Notes under the pieces: model-generated | Database searches by the model: none | What the model saw: only the letters and a program-made list of their open reading frames with translations | What the model was told of the DNA's origin: nothing | Shown: in pieces, positions 55,229-64,000 of the stretch | How positions within the stretch are numbered: position 1 is the first letter of the stretch | Layout: the number at the start of each line of letters is the position of its first letter | Translations under genes and position numbers: made by a program | Assembly: GCA_015056885.1 (NCBI GenBank) | Contig: SVFL01000002.1 | Span: forward strand, 1 to 64,000 | DNA length: 64,000 nt | From: Lachnospiraceae bacterium | GTDB taxonomy: Bacteria > Bacillota > Clostridia > Lachnospirales > Lachnospiraceae | Reading direction: 5' to 3'

Positions 55229-56116
55229 ATGAAAATAGCTTTATTACAAATTGCAGCGGCAGATAATCTGGAGAAAACGTGTGAGAAAGGAATTTCTTTT
55301 TGCCGTAAGGCTAAAGAAATGGGAGCAGATGTAGCGTTGTTTCCGGAAATGTTCAGTAATGGATATAATATTTATGAGCGTCCGGTTGCTGAATGGGTCA
55401 AAGACGCAATTCCGGATAATCATGAGTTTATCAAAGCTTTTGAGGAACTTTCCAAAGAACTGAACATGGCAATAGGAATTACTTTTCTTGAAAAATGTCA
55501 AACAGGACCCAAAAACACATTAATTCTGTTTGACCGTTTTGGCAAACAGGTGCTAAAGTATTCCAAGGTACATACCTGTGATTTTGATGTGGAGAGAAAT
55601 TTGACGCCGGGAGATGATTTTTATGTGACGGATCTTGATATCGGCTGTGATACGGTAAAAGTTGGCGCAATGATATGTTATGACCGTGAGTTTCCCGAAA
55701 GTGCAAGAATTTTGATGTTGAAGGGGGCAGAGATTATTCTTGTACCCAATGCCTGTCCCATGGAAATCAATCGGTTGGCACAGCTGCGGGGAAGGGCGTA
55801 TGAGAATATGCTTGGTATTGCCACTTGTAATTATCCGGCATCGGTTCCGGATTGTAACGGTCATTCTAACGCATTTGATGGAGTGGTATATCTGCCGGAA
55901 CTTTCCGGTTCCAGAGATACTTGTGTTGTGGAAGCTGATGAAAAGGAAGACGTCTGGATTGCAGAGTTTGATTTGGAGATGATTCGCAAATACCGACGAG
56001 AGGAAGTGCATGGGAATGCCTACAGACGGCCTCAAAAGTATGGGTTGCTCTGTGCGGATGTCCGCCAGGAACCTTTTATTCGAGAGGATTATAGAGGTGA
56101 AAGCGACTGTGAGTAA
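55229..56116 (+). CDS. Carbon-nitrogen hydrolase (nitrilase superfamily)
   Basis: A 295-residue amidase/carbamoylase-type hydrolase. The Glu-Lys-Cys triad is visible: Glu in ALFPEMFSNGYN, Lys in LKYSKVHTCDF and Cys150 in GAMICYDREFPES. ATG 55229 is chosen because AAAGGAG lies about 8 bases upstream; ATG 55175 has no site. No neighbouring gene indicates a pathway, so the substrate (an amide, carbamoyl amine or nitrile) is open. The stop codon lies in a GTAAGC/GCTTAC hairpin. Confidence 0.9.
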   Translation: MKIALLQIAAADNLEKTCEKGISFCRKAKEMGADVALFPEMFSNGYNIYERPVAEWVKDAIPDNHEFIKAFEELSKELNMAIGITFLEKCQTGPKNTLILFDRFGKQVLKYSKVHTCDFDVERNLTPGDDFYVTDLDIGCDTVKVGAMICYDREFPESARILMLKGAEIILVPNACPMEINRLAQLRGRAYENMLGIATCNYPASVPDCNGHSNAFDGVVYLPELSGSRDTCVVEADEKEDVWIAEFDLEMIRKYRREEVHGNAYRRPQKYGLLCADVRQEPFIREDYRGESDCE

Positions 56117-56134
56117 GCATTAGCTTACGAAACT

Positions 56135-56170
56135 GTCGGCATGGCAAATGCTTGTGAAAACTGGTATTTA
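56135..56170 (+). repeat. 36-bp inverted repeat, left arm
   Basis: Matches the reverse complement of 57039-57074 at 31 of 36 positions; the shared core is GTCGGCATGGC and GCTTGTGAAA. Confidence 0.75.
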
Positions 56171-56751
56171 TCATGTTGGGTAGTCGAATTGAGAATAGTT
56201 TTACCGATTCATTACTGTGCTAATATAAATTAGTTGGGATTGCAAAATGACATTTTACCAATTTTGTTTTGCAATAAAGAAAATCGTTGGGGCTAGTATT
56301 TAAGATAATACCAACACCAAGAAGCAAGTAGATGGTTAAGTTGGTATGAGCAGAGGAATCTATTACCAATTTATCAAGAAAAATTGATAGCAGTTGGTAA
56401 AATTATAAGCTTTAATACCAACTAGAATGAGATATACGAGGGAGTGGTTGGGACAGAGAGTTTTAAAGTGGCCAATAAATAAAGAAAAAGGATAAAAAAT
56501 GTTGGGGAGAGGCATTCCGTTCGCTGGCAAGACAGCTTGCTTAATTCTAATTTATAGTGGTCGTGAAAATTAGAAGTTGTCGCACTCTTTCATTCACAAT
56601 TCGATGGCCATCCGGGTGATGATAATTTTGCAATCTGGGTTTGCAGAAATATTTCGCCATCCGGCGAATTTGGGCATATACAAATTTTTTGCTTGAGAAT
56701 ACCCAAAATCAGTGTTTTTTCCATGAATAATCATATTTTAGAAGTGCCCTT

Positions 56752-56941
56752 GGGCATATACAGAAAAAACGAGTGCTGATGCCCCAAATATAGGAAGAAT
56801 CCGGGTATTTTCAAGGGATTTTTACGCATATGCCCAAGAGCACCTGAAACCTCGGTTTTTTGCTAAGAAATAGAGAGGGTTTTGGGCACTGCGCTTGGAT
56901 TTTTTTTGTATATGCCCTGTAACAATCTAAAGAAAATTTCT
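56752..56941. repeat. Dispersed ~190-bp repeat, copy 2
   Basis: The reverse complement of bases 1-189 of the window, with about 95% identity. Internal near-terminal inverted repeats GGGCATATACAG (56752-56763) and GTATATGCCC (56908-56917) are retained. A 74-codon frame through it has no ribosome site and is not considered a gene. Confidence 0.85.
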
Positions 56942-57038
56942 ACCACAGGAGATCCAAAAACATTGAAACTTTTAAGGATTTTAGGTCAAATTTTTGTGTA
57001 TAGAGCAGAGTCTAAGAAAACTGACTCGGAGGATGCGG

Positions 57039-57074
57039 TAAATACTGGCTTTCACAAGCTTTCGCCATGCCGAC
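57039..57074 (-). repeat. 36-bp inverted repeat, right arm
   Basis: Complementary partner of 56135-56170 (31 of 36 positions). It ends 70 bases before the ABC transporter lipoprotein gene. Confidence 0.75.
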
Positions 57075-57143
57075 CGCAAAGGTTTAGTTTATTCTTTTTC
57101 TATTAATGAAAGAAATATATAAATATACGAGGAGATTACTAAA

Positions 57144-58259
57144 ATGAGAATCAAAAAAATAGTTCGTACATGTCTGGCAATGACATTTGCCGCATGCCTG
57201 ACATTCGCAGGATGTGGCGCGTCAGAAGCGGGAGCGGATGTGATGTCAGAAAAATCCACAGAATCCTCTTTGGAAGAAACCGGAAAGGCTGCAGAGAGTG
57301 TGGCAGAAAGTTCAGTAGAGAGCATAGCCGTAGATGCATCAAGTGAGGCAGCAGAGCAGATGCCCGATTTGACAGGAACAACATTGCGTGTGGGTGCTAT
57401 GAAGGGACCTACTTCCATGGGACTTTTGTATTTGATGAATGATGAAACTGTTAATGAGAGCGGAATTAACTATGAATTTCAGATGGCCACAAGCGCAGAT
57501 GAGTTGCTTCCACTGGTATTGAAGGGAGAGATTGATATTGCCCTTGTACCTGCAAATGTGGCAAGTGTGCTCTATGCCAAGTCTGAGGGTGCCATCAGCG
57601 TAATTGATGTGAATACCTTGGGTGTGCTTTATATGGTGTCCGGTAGCGAGTGTGCGAGCGTTGCTGATTTGAAGGGCAAGACCATCTATCTGACCGGAAA
57701 GGGTACTACACCTGATTATGTGCTTCAGTATGTTTTGGCACAAAATGGTTTTGCAGAAGGAGATTGTGTGTTGGAGTACAAGTCTGAGGCTACCGAAGTG
57801 GCAGCAGTTCTTGCAGAGAATCCCGATGCAATTGGACTTTTGCCTCAGCCCTTTGTGACTGCTGCATGTGCTCAAAATGAGGCGCTTAAGGTTGTGCTTG
57901 ATATGAATGAGGAGTGGAATAAGGTTCAGGGCAATGGTATGGTGACCGGTGTGACTGTGGTGAGAAATGCTGTACTGGAAGAGAATGAGGCTGCTGTACA
58001 GGCATTCATCAAGGAGCATGAGGCTAGCGCAAAGGCAATTAATGAGGATTCTGTAACCGGAGCAACTTATGCAGTGGCAGCGGGTATTGTGGCAAAAGAG
58101 CCCATTGCCCAGAAGGCAATTCCTAACTGCAATATCACCTGTATCACAGGGGAAGAAATGAAGATTGCAATCAGCGGATATCTGACTGTTTTGTTTGAAC
58201 AGAATCCGGAGTCTGTGGGCGGTGCACTTCCGGCAGATACCTTTTACTATGTGCCCTAG
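57144..58259 (+). CDS. ABC transporter substrate-binding lipoprotein (NMT1/SsuA-like)
   Basis: The signal ends at lipobox Cys24 (TFAGC), followed by a Ser/Glu-rich linker to about residue 73. The binding domain begins TTLRVGAMKGPTSMGLLYLM. It has the NMT1/SsuA/ThiY pattern: DELLPLVLKGEIDIALVPAN, LKGKTIYLTGKGTTPDYVLQ and PDAIGLLPQPFV. Ligands of this group include sulfonates, nitrate and thiamine precursors; the ligand here is unknown. CGAGGAG precedes ATG 57144. The fused permease-ATPase gene follows 45 bases later, so the two make a complete two-gene importer. Confidence 0.88.
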   Translation: MRIKKIVRTCLAMTFAACLTFAGCGASEAGADVMSEKSTESSLEETGKAAESVAESSVESIAVDASSEAAEQMPDLTGTTLRVGAMKGPTSMGLLYLMNDETVNESGINYEFQMATSADELLPLVLKGEIDIALVPANVASVLYAKSEGAISVIDVNTLGVLYMVSGSECASVADLKGKTIYLTGKGTTPDYVLQYVLAQNGFAEGDCVLEYKSEATEVAAVLAENPDAIGLLPQPFVTAACAQNEALKVVLDMNEEWNKVQGNGMVTGVTVVRNAVLEENEAAVQAFIKEHEASAKAINEDSVTGATYAVAAGIVAKEPIAQKAIPNCNITCITGEEMKIAISGYLTVLFEQNPESVGGALPADTFYYVP

Positions 58260-58304
58260 GAATGAGAGTGCATAGTTTGACCGATAATTTGATTTGGTGA
58301 GGAA

Positions 58305-59624
58305 ATGGTTTCGATACGAATGAAGAAGAAAATTTTGATTGTTGTATTTTGGCTGGTGGTATGGCATCTTCTGGCCATGTGGGTGGACAATAAAATACTT
58401 TTGGTTACGCCAATCGAGACCGTCTTTGCATTGGGAAACTTGATTGTGACAAGGAATTTTTGGTTGACGGTAATCGGTTCTCTTGTGCGCATTGCGGCAG
58501 GATTTTTGTTGGGTTTTGCCGTGGCTTGTGCAATGGCCGTGCTTGCAAGTCGATGCAAGTGGGTGGAGGAGATTTTAGAGCCTGTAATGGGTCTTCTCAG
58601 GGCAGTGCCTGTGGCTTCCTTTGTGGTGCTTTTATTGATATGGTGGGGGTCACCCATGCTGGCGGTGGCAATCAGTTTTCTGATTGTGTTGCCGGTTATT
58701 TATATTAATGTGCTCAAAGGATTGAAAAATGCAGACCCAAAGCTTTTGGAGATGGCTGTTATATTTGGTGTGAGCCATTCAAACCGATTTTACTATATTT
58801 ATAGACCGGCTTTGCGGCCTTTTCTGGAAAGTGGATTGAAATTGGCTCTTGGAATGTGTTGGAAATCCGGCGTGGCAGCAGAGATTATCGGTACACCGGA
58901 TTATTCCATTGGTGAGCGTCTGTATATGTCCAAAATTTATCTGGATACAGAAGGACTTTTTGCATGGACGGTAGTTGTAATTCTTTTAAGCATCGGATTT
59001 GAGAAGCTATTTATGGGGCTGGTAAAAGTATTTATGAAATGGGAGCCGAAATGTGCTGCTGTTCGTAAGCAATGTACCGATGACAAGAGAAGTACAGATG
59101 TCTTAAAAATCCAAAAGCTTTCCAAAGCCTACGGTGATTTGCATGTAGTCAAGGATTTTGATGCAGAGTATGAGCCGGGGAAAATATATTATTTTACTGC
59201 GCCTTCCGGAAGTGGTAAGACAACTCTGTTCCGCCTGCTCTGTGGGCTGGAACAGCCGGACGCAGGTACGATACAAAATCAAAGCTTACGATTCAGTTAT
59301 GCCTTTCAGGAGGACCGACTTTGCGAGAATTATAGTGCTGTGCGTAATGTAGAGCTTGTGGCTGCCTGTGATGCGGAGAGCGCTTTGCGGGAAGTGCTTC
59401 CCGAGGAGGCTTTCAGTAAGCCTTGCTGTCAGCTTTCAGGAGGCATGAGACGCCGCGTAGCAGTGGTTCGTGCCATGGAGGCAGAATCCGACTGCGTAAT
59501 TCTGGATGAGCCTTTTGCAGGGCTTGACCAGGAGACGAAAGAACGGGTTGAAATGTATATTCAAAGTCGTCAGAGGGGAAGAATTTTATTGATTGCCAGT
59601 CATGAGAGCAGTACGGAATCGTAA
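58305..59624 (+). CDS. Fused ABC permease-ATPase
   Basis: One 439-residue polypeptide contains both parts of an importer. Residues 1-250 are an SsuC/TauC-like permease with about six helices and the coupling loop EMAVIFGVSHSNRFYYIYRP. Residues ~265-439 are a compact ATPase: Walker A APSGSGKTTLF, Q-loop in SYAFQEDRL, signature LSGGMRRRVAVVRAM, Walker B CVILDEPFAGLDQ and H-loop ASHESS. The ATPase is short (about 175 residues; the norm is around 240), with little C-terminal extension. Reading is continuous, with no sign of frameshift. The start could be ATG 58305 or 58320. Confidence 0.9.
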   Translation: MVSIRMKKKILIVVFWLVVWHLLAMWVDNKILLVTPIETVFALGNLIVTRNFWLTVIGSLVRIAAGFLLGFAVACAMAVLASRCKWVEEILEPVMGLLRAVPVASFVVLLLIWWGSPMLAVAISFLIVLPVIYINVLKGLKNADPKLLEMAVIFGVSHSNRFYYIYRPALRPFLESGLKLALGMCWKSGVAAEIIGTPDYSIGERLYMSKIYLDTEGLFAWTVVVILLSIGFEKLFMGLVKVFMKWEPKCAAVRKQCTDDKRSTDVLKIQKLSKAYGDLHVVKDFDAEYEPGKIYYFTAPSGSGKTTLFRLLCGLEQPDAGTIQNQSLRFSYAFQEDRLCENYSAVRNVELVAACDAESALREVLPEEAFSKPCCQLSGGMRRRVAVVRAMEAESDCVILDEPFAGLDQETKERVEMYIQSRQRGRILLIASHESSTES

Positions 59625-59673
59625 AATGTCGGCGAAAAATGCGTAAAATATGGCTGATTTTGGATTGTGGCAC

Positions 59674-59702
59674 TTGCAAATAAATCGGAAGTTTGGTATA
59701 AT
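59674..59702 (+). promoter_or_regulatory. Sigma-A promoter of tig
   Basis: TTGCAA (59674-59679), 17 bases, TATAAT (59697-59702). It lies about 95 bases upstream of the tig start. Confidence 0.75.
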
Positions 59703-59797
59703 TGCAAAATGACTGTGACTATGTCCGTTATTTGCATGGTTATGTGAGTAGCGATAGATGATATAGACCGACACAGATTTAAGGAGGAAATGAAACA

Positions 59798-61147
59798 ATG
59801 AGTTTACAGGTAGAAAAACTGGACAACGGCATGGCGAAGTTGACCATCGAGGTTGCTGCTGAGGAGCTTGATAAGGCAATTGAGACCGCATATCAGAAGA
59901 ATAAGAACCGCATCAGCATTCCCGGATTTCGTAAGGGTAAAGCACCCCGTAAGATGATTGAGCAGATGTATGGTAAAGAGGTATTTTATGAGGATGCAGC
60001 AAATGAGCTGATTCCTGAGGCATATGAGAAGGCTTTGGAGGAGTGTACCGAGGATATCGTGTCCGCTCCCAAGGTAGAGGTAGTACAGGTAGAGGCTGGT
60101 AAGCCCTTCATCTTTACTGCTGAGGTTGCTTTGAAGCCTGAGGTTACTCTTGGTAAGTACAAGGGTGTTAAGATTGATGCAATCGATGTAACTGTTTCTG
60201 ATGCAGATGTGGATGCTGCAATTGCAAAGGAGCAGGAGTCCAATGCTCGTACCATCAATGTTGAGGATAGAGCAGTTAAGGACGGCGATATGACTGTTAT
60301 TGACTTTGAAGGTTTTGTAGACGGTGTTGCATTTGAGGGTGGTAAGGGTGAGAATTATCCTCTGACCATCGGCTCCGGTCAGTTCATTCCCGGTTTTGAG
60401 GAGGCATTGATTGGTGCAGAGCTCAATAAGGAAGTAGATGTAAATGTTACCTTCCCTGAGGATTATCAGGCAGAGGAGCTTGCAGGTAAGCCCGCTGTAT
60501 TCAAGTGCACCGTAAAAGAGATTAAGGAGAAGCAGCTTCCTGAGCTTGATGACGAGTTTGCAAGCGAGGTATCCGAGTTTGATACCATGGCTGAGTACAG
60601 AGAGGATGTTAAGAAGAATCTCGAGGAGAGAAAGCTTTCCGCAGCAAAGGATGCTAAGGAAGATGCTGTTATCGATGCTGTTATCGCAGATGCTAAGATG
60701 GATATTCCTGATGCAATGCTTGAGACCCAGCAGAGACAGATGGTTGAGGAGTTCGCACAGAGAATTCAGTCTCAGGGTCTGTCCATGGAGCAGTATATGC
60801 AGTTTACCGGTGCTACTCCTGCTATGTTGATTGAGCAGGTTAAGCCCCAGGCGCTGAAGAGAATCCAGTCCCGTCTGGTTCTTGAGGCAGTTGCTGCAGC
60901 TGAGAAGATGGAAGCTACAGAGGAGGACTTCGAGGAAGAGGTTAAGCTCATGGCTGAGGCTTATCAGATGGAGAATGACAAGATTAAGGAGCTTCTTGGC
61001 GAGAACGGTGCTAAGCAGGTTAAGGAAGATATTTGCATTAAGAAGGCAGTTCAGTTCCTTGTAGAGAACGCTAAGGAGGCTAAGCCTACCAAGTCCAGAG
61101 CAAAGAAGGCTGACAAGGCAGAGAAGGCTGAGGCTACAGAGGAATAA
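59798..61147 (+). CDS. tig: Trigger factor
   Basis: A ribosome-bound chaperone and prolyl isomerase, 449 residues. The N-terminal ribosome-binding domain contains GFRKGKAPRKMIEQMYG (the signature loop at L23). The FKBP-type PPIase domain (about 155-245) has VIDFEGFVDGVAFEGG and GSGQFIPGFEEALIG. The C-terminal helical arm follows, ending in a lysine/alanine-rich tail. AAGGAGG precedes ATG 59798. Codon use indicates high expression. It heads the tig-clpP-clpX group. Confidence 0.98.
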   Translation: MSLQVEKLDNGMAKLTIEVAAEELDKAIETAYQKNKNRISIPGFRKGKAPRKMIEQMYGKEVFYEDAANELIPEAYEKALEECTEDIVSAPKVEVVQVEAGKPFIFTAEVALKPEVTLGKYKGVKIDAIDVTVSDADVDAAIAKEQESNARTINVEDRAVKDGDMTVIDFEGFVDGVAFEGGKGENYPLTIGSGQFIPGFEEALIGAELNKEVDVNVTFPEDYQAEELAGKPAVFKCTVKEIKEKQLPELDDEFASEVSEFDTMAEYREDVKKNLEERKLSAAKDAKEDAVIDAVIADAKMDIPDAMLETQQRQMVEEFAQRIQSQGLSMEQYMQFTGATPAMLIEQVKPQALKRIQSRLVLEAVAAAEKMEATEEDFEEEVKLMAEAYQMENDKIKELLGENGAKQVKEDICIKKAVQFLVENAKEAKPTKSRAKKADKAEKAEATEE

Positions 61148-61180
61148 TATTTTCGTACAGAAGATAAAAGTGAGTGAAAC

Positions 61181-61216
61181 GATAGTTGTACCTGAGTAAA
61201 TCGGGTACAACTATTC
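61181..61216 (+). other. Hairpin between tig and clpP
   Basis: ATAGTTGTACC (61182-61192) pairs perfectly with GGTACAACTAT (61204-61214). No strong T-run follows, so it may attenuate or process the transcript rather than end it. Confidence 0.6.
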
Positions 61217-61266
61217 GTGCTTATATGTTATAGGGGATTTTAGATTATAGTAGAGGAGGAAATTAC

Positions 61267-61860
61267 ATGAGTTTAGTACCTTACGTCGTTGAACAGACCA
61301 GCAAGGGCGAACGTTCTTATGACATTTATTCCAGACTTTTGAAAGACAGAATTATCTTTTTGGGTGAGGAGGTAAATGAGACTACAGCAAGTATCGTTGT
61401 GGCACAGCTTCTTTTCCTTGAGGCAGAGGATCCTGAGAAGGATATTCACCTTTATATTAACAGCCCCGGCGGTAGTGTGACCGCAGGTATGGCTATTTAT
61501 GATACCATGAATTATATTAAGTGTGATGTTTCCACCGTATGTATCGGTATGGCTGCAAGTATGGGAGCATTTTTGCTTGCAGGCGGTGCTAAGGGCAAGC
61601 GTTATGCGCTTCCCAATGCAGAGATTATGATCCATCAGCCTTTGGGCGGTACACAGGGCCAGGCAACAGAGATTGAGATTGCGGCCAAGCACATTTTGCG
61701 CACCAGAGAGAAATTGAATCGTATGCTGGCAGAGAATACCGGCAGAGATTATGAGACCATCTGTGCAGATACTGAGAGAGATAACTGGAAGAGTGCGCAG
61801 GAGGCTTGCGAGTATGGTCTGATTGATAAGGTAATCAGTTCCCACGCTGCGCAGAACTAA
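61267..61860 (+). CDS. clpP: ATP-dependent Clp protease proteolytic subunit
   Basis: A 197-residue serine protease subunit of the tetradecameric Clp chamber. Ser98 in [12 protein letters not shown] and His123 in IMIHQPLGG are the catalytic pair, and the Asp lies further on in [22 protein letters not shown] lies upstream of ATG 61267. The gene lies between tig and clpX, the usual order. Confidence 0.99.
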   Translation: MSLVPYVVEQTSKGERSYDIYSRLLKDRIIFLGEEVNETTASIVVAQLLFLEAEDPEKDIHLYINSPGGSVTAGMAIYDTMNYIKCDVSTVCIGMAASMGAFLLAGGAKGKRYALPNAEIMIHQPLGGTQGQATEIEIAAKHILRTREKLNRMLAENTGRDYETICADTERDNWKSAQEACEYGLIDKVISSHAAQN

Positions 61861-61900
61861 TCTCTGAATAAATATTAAGTGAAGTAGGAGTAGTTTCGTT

Positions 61901-63148
61901 ATGGCAGGAAAAAATGCTGACAATAGTATCAGATGTTCCTTTTGCAATAAGACGCAGGGACAGGTGCGCAAGTTGATTGCCGGCCCCGGCGGAGTATATA
62001 TTTGTGATGAATGTGTTGACATTTGTGCAGATATTTTGGAAGAGGAACTGGAAGATGAAGAACTGGAAGAGACAGAGCGCGCAGAGATTAATGTGCTTAA
62101 GCCTCGTGAAATCAAAGGTTTCCTGGATGAATATGTAATTGGTCAGGAAGCAGCTAAAAGAGCGCTTTCTGTTGCTGTTTACAATCACTATAAGCGTGTA
62201 ACAGCGCCTAAAGATTTGGATGATGTTGAGCTTCAAAAGAGCAACATCATTATGGTAGGTCCTACCGGTTCCGGTAAGACTTACCTGGCACAGACTTTGG
62301 CAAAGATTATCAATGTACCTTTTGCTATCGCAGATGCGACCACACTGACCGAAGCCGGTTATGTGGGTGAGGATGTGGAGAATATTCTGCTCAAGCTGAT
62401 TCAGGCAGCAGATTATGATGTGGAGCGTGCCCAGTATGGTATTATCTACATTGATGAGATCGATAAGATTACCAAGAAGGGCGAGAATGTGTCCATCACC
62501 AGAGATGTATCCGGTGAAGGCGTGCAGCAGGCACTTTTAAAGATTATTGAGGGTACTGTGGCAAGCGTTCCTCCTCAGGGCGGCAGAAAGCACCCTCATC
62601 AGGAATTGATTCAGGTAGATACGTCTAATATTCTCTTTATTTGTGGTGGTGCGTTTGATGGTCTTGATAAGATTATTGAGACCAGACTGGACAGAAAGTC
62701 TATCGGTTTTAATACCGAGGTAACAGCTAAGTCCAGCAAGGAAGCAAGTGATCTTCTGCAAGAGGTTACTGCACAGGATTTGGTGAAGTTTGGTCTGATT
62801 CCTGAGTTTGTAGGCCGTGTACCTATCTGTGTATCTTTGGAAGGTCTGGATAGAGATGCGTTGGTGCGTATCTTAAAGGAGCCCAAGAATGCTCTGATTA
62901 AGCAGTACCAGAAGCTTTTTGATATGGATGATGTAGAGCTTACCTTTGAACAGGAAGCAATTGAGGCGATTGCTGACCAGGCTTTTGAAAGAAAGACCGG
63001 TGCAAGAGGTCTGCGTGCCATTATGGAAAGTGTAATGATGGATACCATGTATGAGATTCCCTCTGATGAGACAATCGAGACATGTGTAATTACAAAGGAG
63101 GCTGTGGAGGGAGGTAAACCTCTTACTATTCACAGAGAACCCGCATGA
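61901..63148 (+). CDS. clpX: Clp protease ATP-binding subunit ClpX
   Basis: An AAA+ unfoldase that feeds ClpP, 415 residues. The N-terminal C4 zinc domain ([10 protein letters not shown] and ICDECVDIC) is complete. Walker [13 protein letters not shown], the pore loop [11 protein letters not shown], Walker [11 protein letters not shown] and sensor motifs ([12 protein letters not shown]) are present. The stop overlaps the engB start (ATGA). In many related genomes lon lies next; here it does not. Confidence 0.99.
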   Translation: MAGKNADNSIRCSFCNKTQGQVRKLIAGPGGVYICDECVDICADILEEELEDEELEETERAEINVLKPREIKGFLDEYVIGQEAAKRALSVAVYNHYKRVTAPKDLDDVELQKSNIIMVGPTGSGKTYLAQTLAKIINVPFAIADATTLTEAGYVGEDVENILLKLIQAADYDVERAQYGIIYIDEIDKITKKGENVSITRDVSGEGVQQALLKIIEGTVASVPPQGGRKHPHQELIQVDTSNILFICGGAFDGLDKIIETRLDRKSIGFNTEVTAKSSKEASDLLQEVTAQDLVKFGLIPEFVGRVPICVSLEGLDRDALVRILKEPKNALIKQYQKLFDMDDVELTFEQEAIEAIADQAFERKTGARGLRAIMESVMMDTMYEIPSDETIETCVITKEAVEGGKPLTIHREPA

Positions 63149-63753
63149 TTATCAAAAATGTAAGTTTGGAAACTGTATGTGGAATTACCAGCAAATTGCC
63201 CGAAAACGTTCACCCTGAGGTGGCGTTTGCGGGCAAAAGTAACGTGGGCAAATCTTCGCTGATTAATGCGCTTATGAACCGTAAATCTTTGGCGAGAACC
63301 AGTTCACAGCCCGGTAAGACACAGACGATTAATTACTATAATATCAATAATGAAATTTATTTTGTGGATTTGCCCGGTTACGGTTATGCTAAGGCCAATG
63401 AAAAGGTTAAGGCTCAGTGGGGTAAAATGATTGAGGATTATCTGCACAAGTCTAAACAGTTGCGCTATGTATTCTTATTAATAGATATTCGACATGAGCC
63501 CGGCAACAATGATGTAATTATGTATGACTGGATTAAACGTCATGGCTATCAGCCGATTATCATTGCAACAAAGATGGATAAGATTAACCGAAGTCAGATT
63601 CAGAAACATCTCAAGATGATTCGTACCAAATTACAGACAGATAAGGATACCATTGTAATTCCTTTTTCGGCGACAACCAAGCAGGGAAGAGAGGAAATCT
63701 ATGAGCTTTTAGATGGTATTTTGAAAACCGGTACGGAGGAGACAGATGCGTAA
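63145..63753 (+). CDS. engB: Ribosome biogenesis GTP-binding protein YsxC/EngB
   Basis: A small GTPase needed for 50S subunit assembly, 202 residues. G1 [15 protein letters not shown], the G2 region [17 protein letters not shown]3 [11 protein letters not shown]4 [10 protein letters not shown] and G5 FSATTKQG are all present. It starts within the clpX stop codon (ATGA), which suggests translational coupling. It overlaps truA by 8 bases. Confidence 0.98.
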   Translation: MIIKNVSLETVCGITSKLPENVHPEVAFAGKSNVGKSSLINALMNRKSLARTSSQPGKTQTINYYNINNEIYFVDLPGYGYAKANEKVKAQWGKMIEDYLHKSKQLRYVFLLIDIRHEPGNNDVIMYDWIKRHGYQPIIIATKMDKINRSQIQKHLKMIRTKLQTDKDTIVIPFSATTKQGREEIYELLDGILKTGTEETDA

Positions 63754-64000
63754 TATCAGGCTGACGCTTCAATATGAAGGAACCCGTTATCAGGGTTGGC
63801 AGAGGCAACAGTCCACAGACAATACCATTCAGGGAAAACTGGAAATTTTGCTTACCAGAATGTGTGGAGAACCTATAGAGATTCATGGAAGCGGCAGAAC
63901 GGATGCAGGAGTTCATGCTCTTGGACAAGTAGCCAATTTCCATACCAATTGTGAAATGTCTACGGATGAAATGTTGGAATATATCAACCGGTATTTGCCG
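63746..64000 (+). CDS. truA: tRNA pseudouridine synthase A, 5' part only
   Basis: The gene is cut by the window edge after 85 codons. Its translation starts [20 protein letters not shown] and contains the catalytic motif GSGRTDAGVHALGQV with the nucleophilic Asp. TruA makes pseudouridine at tRNA positions 38-40. ATG 63746 has GGAGG upstream and overlaps the engB end by 8 bases. Confidence 0.96.
   Translation, partial: MRNIRLTLQYEGTRYQGWQRQQSTDNTIQGKLEILLTRMCGEPIEIHGSGRTDAGVHALGQVANFHTNCEMSTDEMLEYINRYLP

Larger units (their letters stand above)
56117..57143. other. 1-kb gene-free region rich in inverted repeats
   Basis: No credible gene is present. Contents from left to right: arm 1 of a 36-bp imperfect inverted repeat (56135-56170); TTGCAAAA/TTTTGCAA (56240-56274); six TACCAA/TTGGTA motifs between 56250 and 56420; a stretch near 56521-56630 resembling the reverse complement of the 33513 element; palindrome TTCGCC/GGCGAA (56653-56668); an isolated GGGCATATACA motif at 56672; copy 2 of the dispersed repeat (56752-56941); and arm 2 of the inverted repeat (57039-57074). 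A degraded mobile element is one explanation. Confidence 0.7.

Noticed and set aside
56882..57106. 74-codon frame crossing the 190-bp repeat
   Set aside because: It lies in repeat and non-coding DNA, has no ribosome site, and its product matches nothing known.
56942..57143. TPP riboswitch before the NMT1/ThiY-like lipoprotein gene
   Set aside because: A CTGA stretch is present, but the conserved thi-box segments and spacing are absent.
59804..61210. 468-codon open frame on the minus strand opposite tig
   Set aside because: It mirrors the highly biased codon use of tig, is Leu/Cys/Ile-rich and has no ribosome site or recognisable domain.

Overview
The window looks like chromosomal DNA of a spore-forming, strictly anaerobic member of the Clostridia, most likely the family Lachnospiraceae. 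The evidence is AGGAGG-type ribosome binding sites, an alpha/beta-type small acid-soluble spore protein, a Spo0A-type DNA-binding domain, a CspB-like subtilase, a CIRCE-controlled groESL operon, DUF4317 and NFACT proteins, and a cysteine-type formate dehydrogenase beside an [FeFe]-hydrogenase. This assignment comes from gene content only. No rRNA or tRNA gene was seen.

Layout. 0-2.3 kb: a dispersed repeat, then an ECF sigma factor with its presumed anti-sigma partner. 2.4-10 kb: CYTH, DJ-1, M18 aminopeptidase, subtilase, two receiver-domain proteins and DUF4317. 10-16.3 kb: a receiver-less Spo0A-like regulator, glycogen synthase, a lipid-linked oligosaccharide flippase and NFACT (RqcH-like). 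16.5-22.8 kb: a C39-like cysteine-peptidase-fold protein, a second ECF sigma/anti-sigma pair with a transglutaminase-like lipoprotein that shares its promoter motif, and an Rpn-type nuclease. 23-25.4 kb: groES-groEL. 25.8-31.7 kb: a lipoprotein/BlaI/M56-peptidase cluster in which one module recurs in three proteins. 31.8-35.3 kb: a glucosyltransferase-type membrane protein and a GH43 enzyme.

35.3-54.0 kb is a metabolic island. It holds molybdenum-cofactor synthesis and insertion (moeA, mobA-mobB fusion, a second moeA-like gene, moaC, moaA, a MOSC protein, mogA, fdhD), molybdate uptake (modABC), and two parallel redox units. Each unit is a GltD-like flavoprotein with a NuoF-type Fe-S head followed by a large catalytic subunit: an [FeFe]-hydrogenase in one and a formate dehydrogenase in the other. 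The two catalytic subunits share the same N-terminal Fe-S architecture. The likely job is reversible interconversion of formate, H2 and NAD(P)H.

54-59.6 kb: fructose-6-phosphate aldolase/transaldolase, SASP, a nitrilase-family hydrolase, a 1-kb gene-free stretch full of inverted repeats, and an ABC uptake cassette whose permease and ATPase are fused. 59.8-64 kb: tig-clpP-clpX-engB-truA, with truA cut by the window edge.

Non-coding structure is unusually rich. There is a 190-bp repeat present in two inverted copies about 56.7 kb apart, a 244-nt near-perfect fold-back after groEL, two related multi-stem elements (one sits between groES and groEL), and a 36-bp inverted repeat framing the 56.1-57.1 kb gap.
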